Below, piece after piece: positions 51,360 through 64,000 of a DNA stretch of 64,000 nt. Each line of letters starts with the position of its first letter. The first letter of the stretch is position 1. A program made the translations under genes and the position numbers. The stretch comes from Paraspadella gotoi (taxonomy: Eukaryota; Chaetognatha). Below the pieces are notes generated by a model. It had not been told where the DNA came from. It saw nothing but the letters and a program-made list of their open reading frames with translations, and searched no databases. The stretch lies in assembly GCA_051294375.1 (NCBI GenBank), contig CM119266.1, positions 23,322,413 to 23,386,412 of the forward strand, written 5' to 3'.

Positions 51360-51620
51360 CAATTATCACGGCATCACGCATTTTGGTTATTACCGACACT
51401 CAATAATCATCTTGTTATACATACACAACCAGTCATGCGATCATTTGGTTAGTCACTCGACATCAATTAATGGTTTATCAATCCACAATCAATCTATTGG
51501 TTAATCATCGGTCATCAAATATACTGGTTATCATCGCATCAAATCATTTGGGTTATCATCGGCCATTCAATCCTTTTGGTTATCAATCGGTGGGCATCAA
51601 ATATTTGGTTATTATTGAAC
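51360..51620 (+). repeat. About 25-bp minisatellite related to the one in the 5-kb element
   Basis: Roughly ten degenerate units of the type TTTGGTTATCATCGCATCAA. The same unit occurs at 14085-14165, so this locus may hold a remnant or relative of the 5-kb element. Confidence 0.8.
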
Positions 51621-51749
51621 GGGAGGCTCGATACCTATGTCTTTTACAGAATTTTTTTTTTGTCCGACTCTGACTTATAATCTCTTAGCAGATATTTTAA
51701 TAATTCTGAAGCTGATACACACCTGACGAATGTAGGAAAATAAGAGAAG

Positions 51750-52952
51750 ATGGGAGACAATTACGTGATCCATCCCAGGGACCAAGCAAAAAGTGAGTTC
51801 TTACTTTGCATAATTGTAAGGCTTTTAATAATCTATTTCTTCAAAAAAAATTTGGTATAAAAGATTTAATAGCGAAAACAAAAAATTAAATGCTTAGAAA
51901 TACAATAACTAAAAGTTTATGTCTGAAGTGAATATAAATATTCATAGTTTTATTAAGGACAATTGACTGTCATTATTATTCAAGACTAAAAAGTCAAAAG
52001 AATTAAAGAATAGGTTTTCATAGAGTAATTCGAATTGTAATTGATAAAATTCGGCTGATACCGCGAAATCGGCGGGTGGGTGGGATGTTGGCATGATCCA
52101 AGTAACCATATACAAGGCTAGGCCAAAATTCTGGAACACTTTTTATAAGCTTCTTAAGTTCTACGCTTCAACAAACAATATTCCTCTTTTTCCTTCTATT
52201 ACTATAAAATCGATTTCAATGCAAACTATTTTCGAATTAAGTTCTCATTGGCAGATTGTTGCAACGCTGCAAGCTTTTCAAATATTCTAATTAATATGAT
52301 CAACAAATGACACAAATTTTTTTTAAAAAAGTTAGTTTTTTAAGAAAACGATCCTATAGAGCTTTGAAAAGTATAAATGAAAAAGTTAGTACTGCTACCA
52401 AATTTTTTTTAAAATTTTGACAGAAAGTAATGGTTAAAGAAACAGAAAAAACGTTTAACAAAAAATCATCATCCATGCACTCATCATTGTCTGAATTTTC
52501 TAGTTTTTTTATAAAATTTATTTATCAATAAGACAACAAAAAATTTTTAAAATTCATGTCATTAAATAAACGGCCTTTAATCTAACTTTGTAAAGCTCTA
52601 TGCAGAAATCCCAATTAAAAAAAATTGAAACATTCAAAAAAAATTTTTTAACGTATACTGATAGTAATAAATAAATCGTTTAAATGCTTCCGTGCGCCTT
52701 ATTAAATAAGCCATAATTAATCTTTAAAATTAACTATTTTAATTTTGCATAATTCTTCACGCTGCTGATAAACACAGATCACTTTCAGATCCATTATTTA
52801 GAATTGTGCAGGCAGAAGAACTGCATCACAGTAGTAAGTTTCGACACCTTGTTCAGAAGATTAGGCCAGTAAATAGAACCATTGCCAAACGAGGAACGCA
52901 AACAGGAAGAGAGAGGCGTAATACGGAGTCACGGACCGGAGGAGCTACATGA
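51750..52952 (+). CDS. Possible two-exon small protein gene
   Basis: Exon 1 (51750-51792) starts at an ATG in good context (AAG-ATG-G), directly after an in-frame stop, and encodes MGDNYVIHPRDQAK before donor AAAAA^GTGAGT (phase 1). Exon 2 starts after CACTTTCAG at 52789 and, in the matching phase, encodes NPLFRIVQAEELHHSSKFRH and about 34 further basic residues to TGA at 52950-52952. The predicted length is 68 residues. No domain is recognised; it is a basic, non-hydrophobic protein and could be a fragment of a mobile-element gene. Matching splice phase is the main support. Confidence 0.35.
52105..52150. repeat. Terminal-repeat-like motif within the candidate intron
   Basis: GGCTAGGCCAAAATTCTGGAACACTTTTT (written here for 52114-52142 only in outline: GGCCAAAA, then GGAACACTTTTT) resembles termini of Tc1/mariner-like elements. 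No matching inverse end was found nearby. Confidence 0.2.
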
Positions 52953-53662
52953 GGCCAGTAGGCGTTAACTGGAGCATACTCTTTCAAAGAGTAATGAACA
53001 TTGGTGTACGAGATAGGCCGGACCGGAGGAAAGCGAGTAGGCATCAGAGATCTCAGGGGCGTTCAAACCATCTATGGGAGGAGCCCCTATCATTCAGAAA
53101 TATACATCACGATTGAGTGGGGCAGGGGGGGGGGGGCGACGTCTGACTCTTCCCAGGATCCGGGAGGAAAGCCCCGGAAGCAGGTAGCTCGTATTAATCG
53201 TGAGAGGTTATGGCAGATAAGAAAAGGGCGTCTGGTTCGCTGAGGAGAAAAAGAGGAAAGTGAAAAACAGTGCACGTCCTAAGTTTTTTTTTTCCTTGTT
53301 TCCAGGGAACCTCGTTGTTGTTAAAAATAAAGTCAAACGGATGTTAAACTTAATGTAGAATAATTATAATTATTTACAACGGATATATTCGTATATTTGG
53401 GCAAAGGAGAGATTACTTACACTTGGTTCAATATTCATTGTGACTTTAAATAAAAAAAAAGTTTAGCCACGAAGCTCGTTCGACAAAACCCAACAACAAC
53501 AAACAACATTCGACCAACAAATTGTTGTACGAAACAACAAAAACGAAGGGAAAAAAACGTTTCTCGTCTTTCAACCTGAAGTCGTCGAGACGAAGAAAAA
53601 TGTTTCTCGGATCCCATTCTGATTTTTATTCAACCCACTTTTTTTAGAGAGAGAGGAGAGAG

Positions 53663-53723
<61 letters not shown>

Positions 53724-54110
53724 TTATTTTCTTTCACAAAAGTGCTAGCGGGAAAAGCAAGGAGAGATTCGCAATCGCGGAGGAAATCAACGCAACAAGA
53801 AATAGGAATCGAGAAAATTTTTTTGTAAAACGAAAAATTCTGGGAAAAAAAGAAAGAGAGAAAAAGAAACAGAAAGATGAAAGATAAGTGAGTGAACCAA
53901 GTGAGAAGGAAGATTTTTGCAATTTACAAAGCAAGCAATCATGTGCTTACCGTAATAAAATCATCAATTATCAACGTAAATTTATGTAACAGAACAAAAT
54001 TTAATGGAATCGAATGGCAACCGTTTTCTTAAAAATTAAGGTAAACTTTTCTTTTCATTTTTCCCTTATCTTCCAAGTTCCAACTTCCCCTTATCTTCTT
54101 CTTTCTCTTC
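52953..54110. other. Non-coding region, GA microsatellite
   Basis: A frame at 53001-53243 (+) has some ordinary amino-acid composition (IGRTGGKRVGIRD) but no start, splice or domain support. A GA run lies at 53646-53722. Confidence 0.4.
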
Positions 54111-54116
54111 AGTTTT

Positions 54117-54213
54117 GGCGCCATCTCATGTTCTTAATTCCCGACGCCGTCCCCGTCGCGAAACGGCGCCAAAACACCGGCGATGGAGACTGACGCGGCC
54201 AAACAGATGGCGC
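54117..54213. promoter_or_regulatory. Pair of AGATGGCGC cores in opposite orientation
   Basis: GGCGCCATCT at 54117-54126 and AGATGGCGC at 54205-54213, facing each other about 80 bp apart in CpG-rich DNA. The core fits arthropod CTCF sites and overlaps the YY1/Pho core (GCCAT). Confidence 0.35.
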
Positions 54214-54647
54214 GAATCGTTGTCGTCGTCTTCGTCGCAGATGTTCTCGTGGAGACGAACGGATTTTATGAAAAGTGAAACGAGGGGGAGCGACGACGAC
54301 GAAGACGACGACGACGATTAAGAAGTCAGTGACGCCGGTTGACGATTCAGCGAAAAATTCCCCCTCGACGGCGCCGACGATTCCATCCACTTCACGAAGG
54401 GCGAATCTGATGACGCGGCGCCAAAAGACGTTTACGGAGCCAACCGATTTAAAACTTTTTCACGGTCACCTGACGGCGAGGAAAATCTCCGTGATTTTTG
54501 GGCAATTACTACACTTTTTTTGGATCCTCTTTTTAGTTTTTTTCTTTTTCCCGGATGAAAATTGACGAAACTCGCGACAAAATCGCAACCAACGATTAAA
54601 TATTCAGCAACTTTTACTGCAAGAATCACCCCAGCCAGAGCATCAAA

Positions 54648-54906
54648 CCTAACCCCATTCCCATCCCCTTCCCGTTCCCCATCCCCATTCCCATCCCCAT
54701 CCCAATCACCATCCCGTTCCCCATCCCCAGATGTCGTCCAACCTCATTCCTTTTCCTTTGATTGGTTTCACAACTTTCCGTGTTTTCATCAAACAACGAG
54801 GCGAGAAAAATATCGTAAAACTAAATCTTCTCGCGTGGCCTCCGGTTCGCCCGCCATTCCGCCCGCCTTTCCGCCCGCCTTTCCGCCCGCCTTTCCGCCC
54901 GCTTTT
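54648..54906 (+). repeat. Two short minisatellites (CCCATTCC type and CCGCCTTTCCGCCC type)
   Basis: 54648-54730 is a 6/12-bp CCCATCCC/CCATTCCC array. 54846-54906 is a 14-bp unit CCGCCTTTCCGCCC repeated about four times. They give the spurious frame PFPSPSRSPSP and PAFPPAFPPAF. Confidence 0.85.
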
Positions 54907-55066
54907 CCGACAGCGTTCCTGGGCGAGTGGTGTCGGTTTCTTTTTCCCGAACGAGTTTTTAATTGTATCAATAAAATTAAATATTTTAATTAATGACTGA
55001 ATCTTTGCGTAATATTTTCTTTATCAGCCGAATAGGACAAGAAAAACGGACAGATAAGTGAAAAGA

Positions 55067-55248
55067 NNNNNNNNNNNNNNNNNNNNNNNNNNNNNNNNNN
55101 NNNNNNNNNNNNNNNNNNNNNNNNNNNNNNNNNNNNNNNNNNNNNNNNNNNNNNNNNNNNNNNNNNNNNNNNNNNNNNNNNNNNNNNNNNNNNNNNNNNN
55201 NNNNNNNNNNNNNNNNNNNNNNNNNNNNNNNNNNNNNNNNNNNNNNNN
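55067..55248. other. Assembly gap
   Basis: Followed by a GA run. Confidence 0.98.
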
Positions 55249-55976
55249 AGAGAGAGAGAGACGTGGGGGTGCGAACGTTGGCGCGTCTGCGATTAATAAA
55301 CCCGGAAGTAAACAGAAGGCGAGAAGACGAAAACAAACCCTTAATTCGGCGTCGATGTTTTCCTCTGATGGAAACTGGGGATGAAATTAGAAGTGGCAAA
55401 CGGAGGAGGGAAGTGGGTGGCAAGTAGAGGTGGCATAGAGATGACAAGCAGTAAAGAGAAGGGGGATGCAAGTTGGGGTGTCGTCAAATGTGCAAAGGAG
55501 AGAGACGTAAAGTACGTAATAGTGACGAATAAAAAGGTAAGGTTATTTCGTAAATTTCTCTCTTCGAGACTAAAATTTTAATGGATAGATCGAAGAGTAA
55601 AAGGTTAGTCGTGAGTAAACAAAAAAAAATTATTAGAAAGAGCGTAGAAGAAAAGTACAGAGTTCAAAATTTAGTTTAAATAGGACATTTTATGAAATGG
55701 AGGGAAAAGGTTAAGGACGAAGGTAAGCAAGTATCCAAGAAAATGGTAAGTCGAAAAACGCCCTCGCGAAGGTAAGGCGCAAGTAAGCAGGTATGTCTGA
55801 AGGCCCGAGAGATAATGAAAGAAGAAAAAAGGCGGGAGCCTCTTCTCTTAATTCGTGGCTCCAGATGGCGGCGAAATTCTCATTTCTTATCGACTTAATC
55901 AAGAATTCCATCTTTCTTTCATCTTCTTTCTTTGTCCTTTCTTCCTTTCTTTACTCTCTCTCTCTCTCTCTCTCTC
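55249..55976. other. Non-coding stretch with a YY1-like site
   Basis: CAGATGGCGGCG at 55862-55873 matches the YY1/Pho consensus. Otherwise purine-rich DNA without an exon, ending in a CT run. Confidence 0.45.
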
Positions 55977-56243
55977 NNNNNNNNNNNNNNNNNNNNNNNN
56001 NNNNNNNNNNNNNNNNNNNNNNNNNNNNNNNNNNNNNNNNNNNNNNNNNNNNNNNNNNNNNNNNNNNNNNNNNNNNNNNNNNNNNNNNNNNNNNNNNNNN
56101 NNNNNNNNNNNNNNNNNNNNNNNNNNNNNNNNNNNNNNNNNNNNNNNNNNNNNNNNNNNNNNNNNNNNNNNNNNNNNNNNNNNNNNNNNNNNNNNNNNNN
56201 NNNNNNNNNNNNNNNNNNNNNNNNNNNNNNNNNNNNNNNNNNN
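55977..56243. other. Assembly gap
   Basis: Preceded by a CT run. Confidence 0.98.
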
Positions 56244-56664
56244 TCTGCTATGACAAATAAGAAGCGGGAAAAGCCTTTGTTATAAAACTAATGAAAATTG
56301 TATCAATTTTGCTATGAATTTTTTTCTCTCATCTTTTTTTAAAAATCAAAGCTAAAATTTCTAGTTTCTCAAAGGAAGATTAACTTTAACTCTACACATA
56401 TTCACAGTCATGATAAAAGTATATTCTGTACAATTCAATACTTTGCCATTCGCTTCTATTTGTCGTTGTTGTTGTTCTTCTTTTTACAAAGCAAAAAGAA
56501 ACGAAACGTCTTCTTCTTTAAAAAGAAAAATCTGCTGAGCATCGAGGTTTTCATTCAACGAAGCAGAGAAAATGAAGACTTGCAAAACATCGTCCTTTCT
56601 TCAATTCTTTCTTTTCCTTTTTTGGGTTCTCTCTTTCTTCTCTTTCTTTTTTTCTTTCTCTTTT

Positions 56665-56756
<92 letters not shown>

Positions 56757-57217
56757 TATTTTGTATATCATTGCATTTCAATTATTTTTAAACCCGAAAA
56801 ATAGAGTATAGTATTACTACTATATAACAAATACCATTTTCTCCATCCCCAACTCCTCACATCCATCCGTGCAGAATTTACTCTCGATCCTATATTTTTT
56901 CCTTCGCGCCTTTTGTCAAACCACAACAAATAAACAGTAAACAAACAATGAGATGAGCTTCAACTCGCAAACCAATTTCTTTTTTCTCCTTGAAAAAGAG
57001 AAGAGAAAAAAAAAAAGAAAACGAAAAAAAACCCGAAGCCAGGGGGAAAAAGAAGAAAGGAAAAAAAAAAGAATGTTTTGTGTTTTCTCTGACATTCGGA
57101 GAAGTCGTTTCGTCTCCTTTTATTTTCTCCCTTTCATTCCTTTCCTCCTTTTTCCTCCCTTCAACGTCCTCTTCTTTTCTTCTCGAACTAGTTTCTATTT
57201 ATAATGTTTCTCTCTTT
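56244..57217. other. Non-coding region with (TTTC)n
   Basis: A pure (TTTC)n array covers about 56664-56758. The rest is T-rich or A-rich. No gene. Confidence 0.7.
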
Positions 57218-57310
57218 NNNNNNNNNNNNNNNNNNNNNNNNNNNNNNNNNNNNNNNNNNNNNNNNNNNNNNNNNNNNNNNNNNNNNNNNNNNNNNNNNNN
57301 NNNNNNNNNN
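57218..57310. other. Assembly gap
   Basis: TCTCTTT on the left and (AAAG)n on the right, again a strand flip across the gap. Confidence 0.98.
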
Positions 57311-57751
57311 AAAGAAAGAAAGAAAGAAAGAAAGAGAGAAAGAAAGAAGGCAAGCAAGAAAAAAAAACAATCTAAAAAAAGAAAGGAATGAAGTAAAAAT
57401 AAGAAAGAAAGGAAATCTCACCTGCAAATCACCTCACCTCACCGAAGTGAGGCGATTCCCCCGACGCCCAACAGAAAAGGATGAGACTTTTTCCTGATTT
57501 TCGCTTCGTTGTTCATTTCTTTAGAATTCCCAATGTTTACGGTCTCTCGCTGGAGAGTGCCGTGTTCAAACTAATGAGATTTTGTTATAGGTATAATAAG
57601 TTCTTAGTTGAGTGTTAATGTATTTTCTAAAAGAAACAGTCAATTCGGTACAGTTAAATGATGTTAAGTTAAACATATCCAGGTAATATAATCAATAATC
57701 ATTGACCAAATGGCAATTTAAAAAATCAATTAAGGCACATAGTGAGAAAGA
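57311..57751. other. AAAG repeat and unique DNA, no gene seen
   Basis: (AAAG)n at 57311-57345, then unremarkable sequence. Confidence 0.5.
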
Positions 57752-57940
57752 NNNNNNNNNNNNNNNNNNNNNNNNNNNNNNNNNNNNNNNNNNNNNNNNN
57801 NNNNNNNNNNNNNNNNNNNNNNNNNNNNNNNNNNNNNNNNNNNNNNNNNNNNNNNNNNNNNNNNNNNNNNNNNNNNNNNNNNNNNNNNNNNNNNNNNNNN
57901 NNNNNNNNNNNNNNNNNNNNNNNNNNNNNNNNNNNNNNNN
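57752..57940. other. Assembly gap
   Basis: Followed by GAGAGAGA. Confidence 0.98.
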
Positions 57941-58037
57941 GAGAGAGAGAGACTCGTCATCCTTGACCTCATCTTCGCGCCTCGACCACTGATGGTCTTT
58001 GCCGTCGTCGTCTTCGCTGCCATCAAGCAATTAGATC

Positions 58038-58298
58038 NNNNNNNNNNNNNNNNNNNNNNNNNNNNNNNNNNNNNNNNNNNNNNNNNNNNNNNNNNNNNNN
58101 NNNNNNNNNNNNNNNNNNNNNNNNNNNNNNNNNNNNNNNNNNNNNNNNNNNNNNNNNNNNNNNNNNNNNNNNNNNNNNNNNNNNNNNNNNNNNNNNNNNN
58201 NNNNNNNNNNNNNNNNNNNNNNNNNNNNNNNNNNNNNNNNNNNNNNNNNNNNNNNNNNNNNNNNNNNNNNNNNNNNNNNNNNNNNNNNNNNNNNNNNN
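58038..58298. other. Assembly gap
   Basis: Only 97 bases separate it from the previous gap; no gene can be read there. Confidence 0.98.
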
Positions 58299-58404
58299 AG
58301 AGAGCGAGAGAGAGAGAGAGATGATAAGGCGGGTAAGGAAGAGGGCGAAAATCGGGTGAGACCGTGGGTGTCGTAATCGCTTCGAGTTCAAGTCTGCGGG
58401 TCTT

Positions 58405-58495
58405 CGTCGCTTCTTTGCTTTTCTTTCTCTTTCATTCTTTGCTTTTTGGATTTTTTGCTTTTTAGCTTCTTTGCTTTTTAGCCTCTTTGCTCTCT
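58405..58495 (+). repeat. Degenerate TTTGCTTTTTAGCTTC-type minisatellite
   Basis: About five units of 16-18 bp (TCTTTGCTTTTTAGCC and variants). Confidence 0.7.
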
Positions 58496-58795
58496 GACTT
58501 TTGCTATCAGGACGTCTAAAGGTTATTCGTAATCACTTCCTAGGATTTACATATATAATACGCGAAGTAAAAAGGGTTCAGAGATGGTAAAATTTGATTA
58601 TCCATCAATGATTAGGGGTGAGCCACTGTTCAACAACCTTTAATCGTTGAAAATTGAAAAAAAATCATCGTTTTTAACTAATATTTATATTTAAATGTCA
58701 GACTAATTTTTCAGGAATAGAATAAGTGATGTCTTTCCACTCACAACGCTCACTCCTCCTGCGCCCAACATCCTCTCCACCCTCCCTTCAACTCG

Positions 58796-59076
58796 NNNNN
58801 NNNNNNNNNNNNNNNNNNNNNNNNNNNNNNNNNNNNNNNNNNNNNNNNNNNNNNNNNNNNNNNNNNNNNNNNNNNNNNNNNNNNNNNNNNNNNNNNNNNN
58901 NNNNNNNNNNNNNNNNNNNNNNNNNNNNNNNNNNNNNNNNNNNNNNNNNNNNNNNNNNNNNNNNNNNNNNNNNNNNNNNNNNNNNNNNNNNNNNNNNNNN
59001 NNNNNNNNNNNNNNNNNNNNNNNNNNNNNNNNNNNNNNNNNNNNNNNNNNNNNNNNNNNNNNNNNNNNNNNNNNNN
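58796..59076. other. Assembly gap
   Basis: N run of 281 bases. Confidence 0.98.
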
Positions 59077-60398
59077 AGGGGAGGAGAGAGGAGAAAGAAA
59101 AAGAGAAAAGATGATCGACGGCGGCGGGAGGATTGAAAGAAGAGGAAGAGCAGATGGAAGAGAGCGAAGAGAAGGACCACTCACGAATCACGAGGATGTG
59201 ATGTATCGCCTCTGAGAATAATTGTGAGTCGAGAACCTGATAATTGATTTCGTTAGACGTCGCGGGATAAATTTAAAGGAAAAGGAATGAATCAGAGACA
59301 ATTTTTTTAAAATTTTTATTGTTTAATTTCAAAGATAAGTCGGTTAAACAGGGGATTTCAGAATTACCAAGGGGCCAAGGGGGATATTACTTCAGACCCT
59401 CAGTGGACGCATCGGGCTGAAGGTAAGTTTATCCCAGCACGCCCACGCTTTGACATTGACTTACCGAATTCGTAACTCAGTGCGCGCTCTTGGGATGACG
59501 CATTTGGCGACGACGGAACATTAGACTGGAACAATCTAACTGTTATTAAGCTTAAGGCGGTTTCGCTACAAAATCATCCATTTTAAATGAAGTAAAACCA
59601 ATCTGAAGAAATCGTACTAATAATACATTTTTATTCTTTATCGATATTCAATTTCAAATAACATTTTTAACAAATTTCCCCGTCGTTTGGTTTCTTCGGT
59701 GACGGAGGAATTTCGAGCGATCGATCAAAAAATCTTTTTCGACGCCGAGCATATATTTTTTCTCGTAGCCTCTGACTTTGATGAAATCCTCTTGGGTCGT
59801 CGGCCCGCGGACCGCCCGACCGACGTACATACCCGACCGACCGACCGTTGGACCACCGGTGAGAGACTTTTTTGTTAAAAAAAATAAGTTTAACAAAAAA
59901 AAAGCGATGAATGACGACGACGATTTTTTATTGTGTTTTTATCTTGGGGGGAAAAAGTTGGTAATTTTATTAGGATTGATCTGATTCGATTAGCTGGTTA
60001 TTGAAACAAGGATTTTGCGGCGATAATGATCTAATCGCATCCAGCTAAGAATGAAGACAGTTGACAAACTAAGAAATATTCGACGTAGTCATTGTTCTTC
60101 TCTATCAATATTCCTCTCTTTTTCCTTTTCTGTCATATTTCTATTCTTTCTCGCCCTTTTTATACCTCGCCCATTATTCTGCACGAGTTTTTTTTCTCGC
60201 CTCTTATCCCCTTTCTATCCCCGTTCTATTCCTTTTCTATCCCCTTTCTATTCCCTTTCTGTCACCCCCCACACCCTCTTCGCCCTTCGAATCTCGACTC
60301 TAGGATTTATGTTCGGCTAATTTTAGTCTTTCGCTTCGTCGATCGCGAGGATGAAGGATACATTAGTCCGTATTTGTAGTCGAAAATCCCCGACGTTT

Positions 60399-60399
<1 letters not shown>
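59077..60399. other. Non-coding region with an EGR-like site
   Basis: CGCCCACGC at 59440-59448 is the exact EGR/Zif268 core. GTAAGT-like donors on both strands (59423 +, about 59462 -) have no matching exons. No gene supported. Confidence 0.4.

Positions 60400-60478
<79 letters not shown>
60400..60478. repeat. (CT)n microsatellite
   Basis: Nearly pure CT, with one TTTC break at the start. Confidence 0.95.
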
Positions 60479-62205
<1,727 letters not shown>

Positions 62206-62440
62206 CTCTTTTAAAGACAAGAAAAATAATATTGGTTGTACCAATTTCATAAAGAGAAAAAGAAAAAAAGTAAAAATTTAAAAGAAATTAGAAAGAAATA
62301 TTTGAAAAATAGGAAAATTAATTAATCAATTAATTCATTTTTTAATTAAAAGATAATTAAAGGCTAAATATTCATAATACTATTTAAATATAAGATAATA
62401 ATTCAATAGTTACGTTTCTTTTTTAATTTTTTATTGATAA

Positions 62441-62497
<57 letters not shown>
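62441..62497. repeat. (ATT)n microsatellite
   Basis: Nineteen pure ATT units. Confidence 0.98.
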
Positions 62498-62724
62498 TAA
62501 TTTAGGTTATATCATATGCTGAAAATGATTTTAGTGTTTCTTCACTTGTCACATAACTATGAATTGAGTCATCACGCGAGAGACGTTTTCGGATGACGTT
62601 GGATGAGACGCGACCGAAGAAGAAAAAAAGTAAAACGACGGGAGACTTTTTTCTCCTCTTCGCCGGATTAATAATTAGACCAAACACATTGTCCACTTTA
62701 AAACACAGTAACTTAACAGTATTG

Positions 62725-64000
62725 TCAGGATTCTTTGAACGAGTTTTCGACAATTCTTGAAAATATAAGACTGGACTCGTGGTTCCCCATTTTCACGGAG
62801 GCTCTTAAAATGTCACCGTCGACGACGAATTCCACTCTGGTGTCACGAAGGTTGTTTTCTGGATCCGCCTTGAAGATTTGTTAAAAGGAAAGGCTTTTTC
62901 GGTCATCTCTTTTTTTTAGTTTTTTTTTTTTTTAATTTTCTTATTTTTTTTTAGTTTAGTTTATTTAGGTTTTTTGTATTTTTACTTTTTTTAAATTTTA
63001 AATTTTTAAAAAAAATTTTTAATTTTTTTTTTTAGTTTTTAGCTTTTTAGTTTTGTTAATTTTGTATTTTTTTTTTTTTTTAATTTTTGTTAGTTTTTAT
63101 ATTTTTTAGCTTTGCTTTAGTTTTCACCATTCGAAAAACCATCTTGTTGCCCTCAAAAGTTGTAGTCGTGCGAACGACTCGATTTGCCAACGTCTTTTGC
63201 ACATGTTCCTCTCCCAACCGGAAATAGTCCTAGTGAAAGATAGAAGAAAAAAAAATCGCCACCCAGCAGCCCCACTAATTAAAAAAAAAAATTCTTTCCA
63301 AGTGGCCACTCCACTCGCACGGCATCCTTTTTCTCTCTCTCACCGTCTGACGCCCGAGGGTGCAACAGTTCTCAATCATCCAGACGTGGTCATTCTCTTC
63401 GATGGTCATGATGTCATCCAAGACGATGGGGTTTTTATTTTGCAACAATCGCAAATGCTCTTCGAAGCCCTTCTGGTGCACCAACTGCCAGATTCCCTTG
63501 ACTCCGGAGACGATTGGCTGCGTGGAAGGGAAGCCGATGAAGGGCGATGGCGTCGCAGCTTCGACGCCGGCGCAGGATCCCAACCCGAGAAGATCTGTCT
63601 TCGTCGGGGATTGAACGGAACGCCCGAGTTCCGTGTGGATGGAGCCCGAGGAATAGGAGCCAGCGTTGAGCTGTTGTGACGGGAATTCTCAGGTTTAGTG
63701 TTAGTGTTTAGTGTTTTAAGTTGAATTGGTTGTGAGAAGAATTTTTGCGGACTCGAGCATGATTTTATATCCAATTTTATGATTTGATATCCAATTTTAT
63801 GATTTGATATCCAATTTTATGATTTTATATCCAATTTTATGATTTTTTTTTTAGAAAAAAACATATTTTTTCTTTTTCCATAAATTTTTTTTTCTATTGT
63901 GCACGTACCACGTCGCTCGGTTTCCAATCGTCCATGGTTCGATGTTCCGACTCTGACCAATTCCGGATGTCAGAACACAGGTCCGACCGTTCCGCGAGGT
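62725..64000 (-). CDS. C-terminal exons of a second gene, weakly FABP-like
   Basis: Three exons, all phase 0: A (64000-63909, runs off the window), B (63670-63344, 109 codons) and C (62868-62725, ending in TGA). Splice signals are GTG^GTACGT / CAACAG^CTC and ACG^GTGAGA / TTCAAG^GCG. Exon A ends WKPSDV. Exon B has a Ser/Thr-rich start, then GIWQLVHQKGFEEHLRLLQ and ENDHVWMIENCCTLG. Exon C has DGDILRASVKMGNHESS followed by LIFSRIV. Gly-x-Trp-x-Leu...Phe-x-x-x-Leu, DG(D)xL, K-x-G-x-E-S/T and R-x-V, plus an intron shortly after LG, recall intracellular lipid-binding proteins. Against this, the helix-turn-helix spacer is too short, the last strands are missing and the N-terminus is much longer than the usual 130-residue family. 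It is a real gene on splice and frame evidence; its function is uncertain. Same orientation as Scr, about 40 kb upstream of it. Confidence 0.65.
63761..63840. repeat. 20-bp tandem repeat, four units, in an intron
   Basis: GATTTGATATCCAATTTTAT repeated four times; two units have TTTTAT in place of TTTGAT. It lies in the 238-bp intron between exons A and B of the minus-strand gene. Confidence 0.97.

Noticed and set aside
53001-53243. 80-residue frame with RTGGKRVGIRD and a similar-looking RVGIRD on the minus strand at 50.7 kb
   Set aside because: The shared hexapeptide is too short to mean homology and neither frame has gene structure.
54183-54278. Small ORF METDAAKQMARIVVVVF.. with a hydrophobic stretch
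   Set aside because: Only 31 residues, no continuation, in GTC-repeat-like DNA; the hydrophobic run comes from GTC codons.
54562-54993. 143-residue Pro/Ser-rich frame
   Set aside because: Its body is two minisatellites; no domain or splice support.
58600-58625. CCATCAATGATTAGG resembling a PBC-Hox composite site
   Set aside because: One base off the consensus and single; expected by chance in AT-rich DNA.
63197-63679. 160-residue frame on the plus strand opposite exon B, and an 84-residue frame at 63360-63614
   Set aside because: The minus-strand reading has matching splice sites, equal phases and a consistent next exon; the plus frames lack these.

Overview
This is a eukaryotic (protostome, most probably arthropod and possibly crustacean) genomic window. 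It is dominated by non-coding DNA, CT/GA microsatellites and N gaps. The one firmly recognisable gene is a Hox gene on the minus strand at about 21.2-22.8 kb. Its first residues (MSSYFVNSL), its poly-Gln, Ser and Asn tracts, and a hexapeptide (QIYPWMRKVHMSHG) followed at once by a splice donor identify the N-terminal exons of Sex combs reduced (Scr, the Hox5 paralogue). The homeobox exon is not in the window. If the assembly order is right, everything from 1 to 21202 is Scr intron or sequence downstream of it.

Layout. 0.2-4.4 kb: low-complexity DNA, a 19-bp minisatellite and a dispersed repeat (family A). 4.6-17.4 kb: a large inverted duplication around a 25-N gap. Its right arm carries an extra 5-kb element with long inverted termini; the left arm shows the matching empty site. 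17.4-21.2 kb: low-complexity, AT-rich DNA. 21.2-23 kb: Scr and its 5' flank. 23-35 kb: microsatellites, a CpG-rich block and CCAAT and E-box motifs. 35.1-41.7 kb: a second inverted duplication around a 24-N gap, with a third copy of its inner part at 45.7-46.4 kb. 42.1-42.5 kb: a promoter-like block with five TTTACGA-type sites upstream of a TATA motif. 43-51 kb: repeats and gaps. 51.3-53.2 kb: a minisatellite related to one inside the 5-kb element, and a possible small two-exon gene. 54-62 kb: minisatellites, gaps and scattered CTCF/YY1-like motifs. 62.7-64.0 kb: three phase-0 exons on the minus strand form the C-terminal part of a second gene. Its last exons weakly resemble intracellular lipid-binding (FABP-like) proteins.

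Data quality matters here. Duplicate copies differ by scattered single-base indels, Scr exon 1 contains net frameshifts, and both inverted duplications turn around short N gaps. That pattern suggests noisy long-read gap filling or uncollapsed haplotypes as much as biology. No rRNA, tRNA or CRISPR array was recognised. The Hox gene and the 63-kb gene share orientation, but nothing in the sequence shows that they work together.
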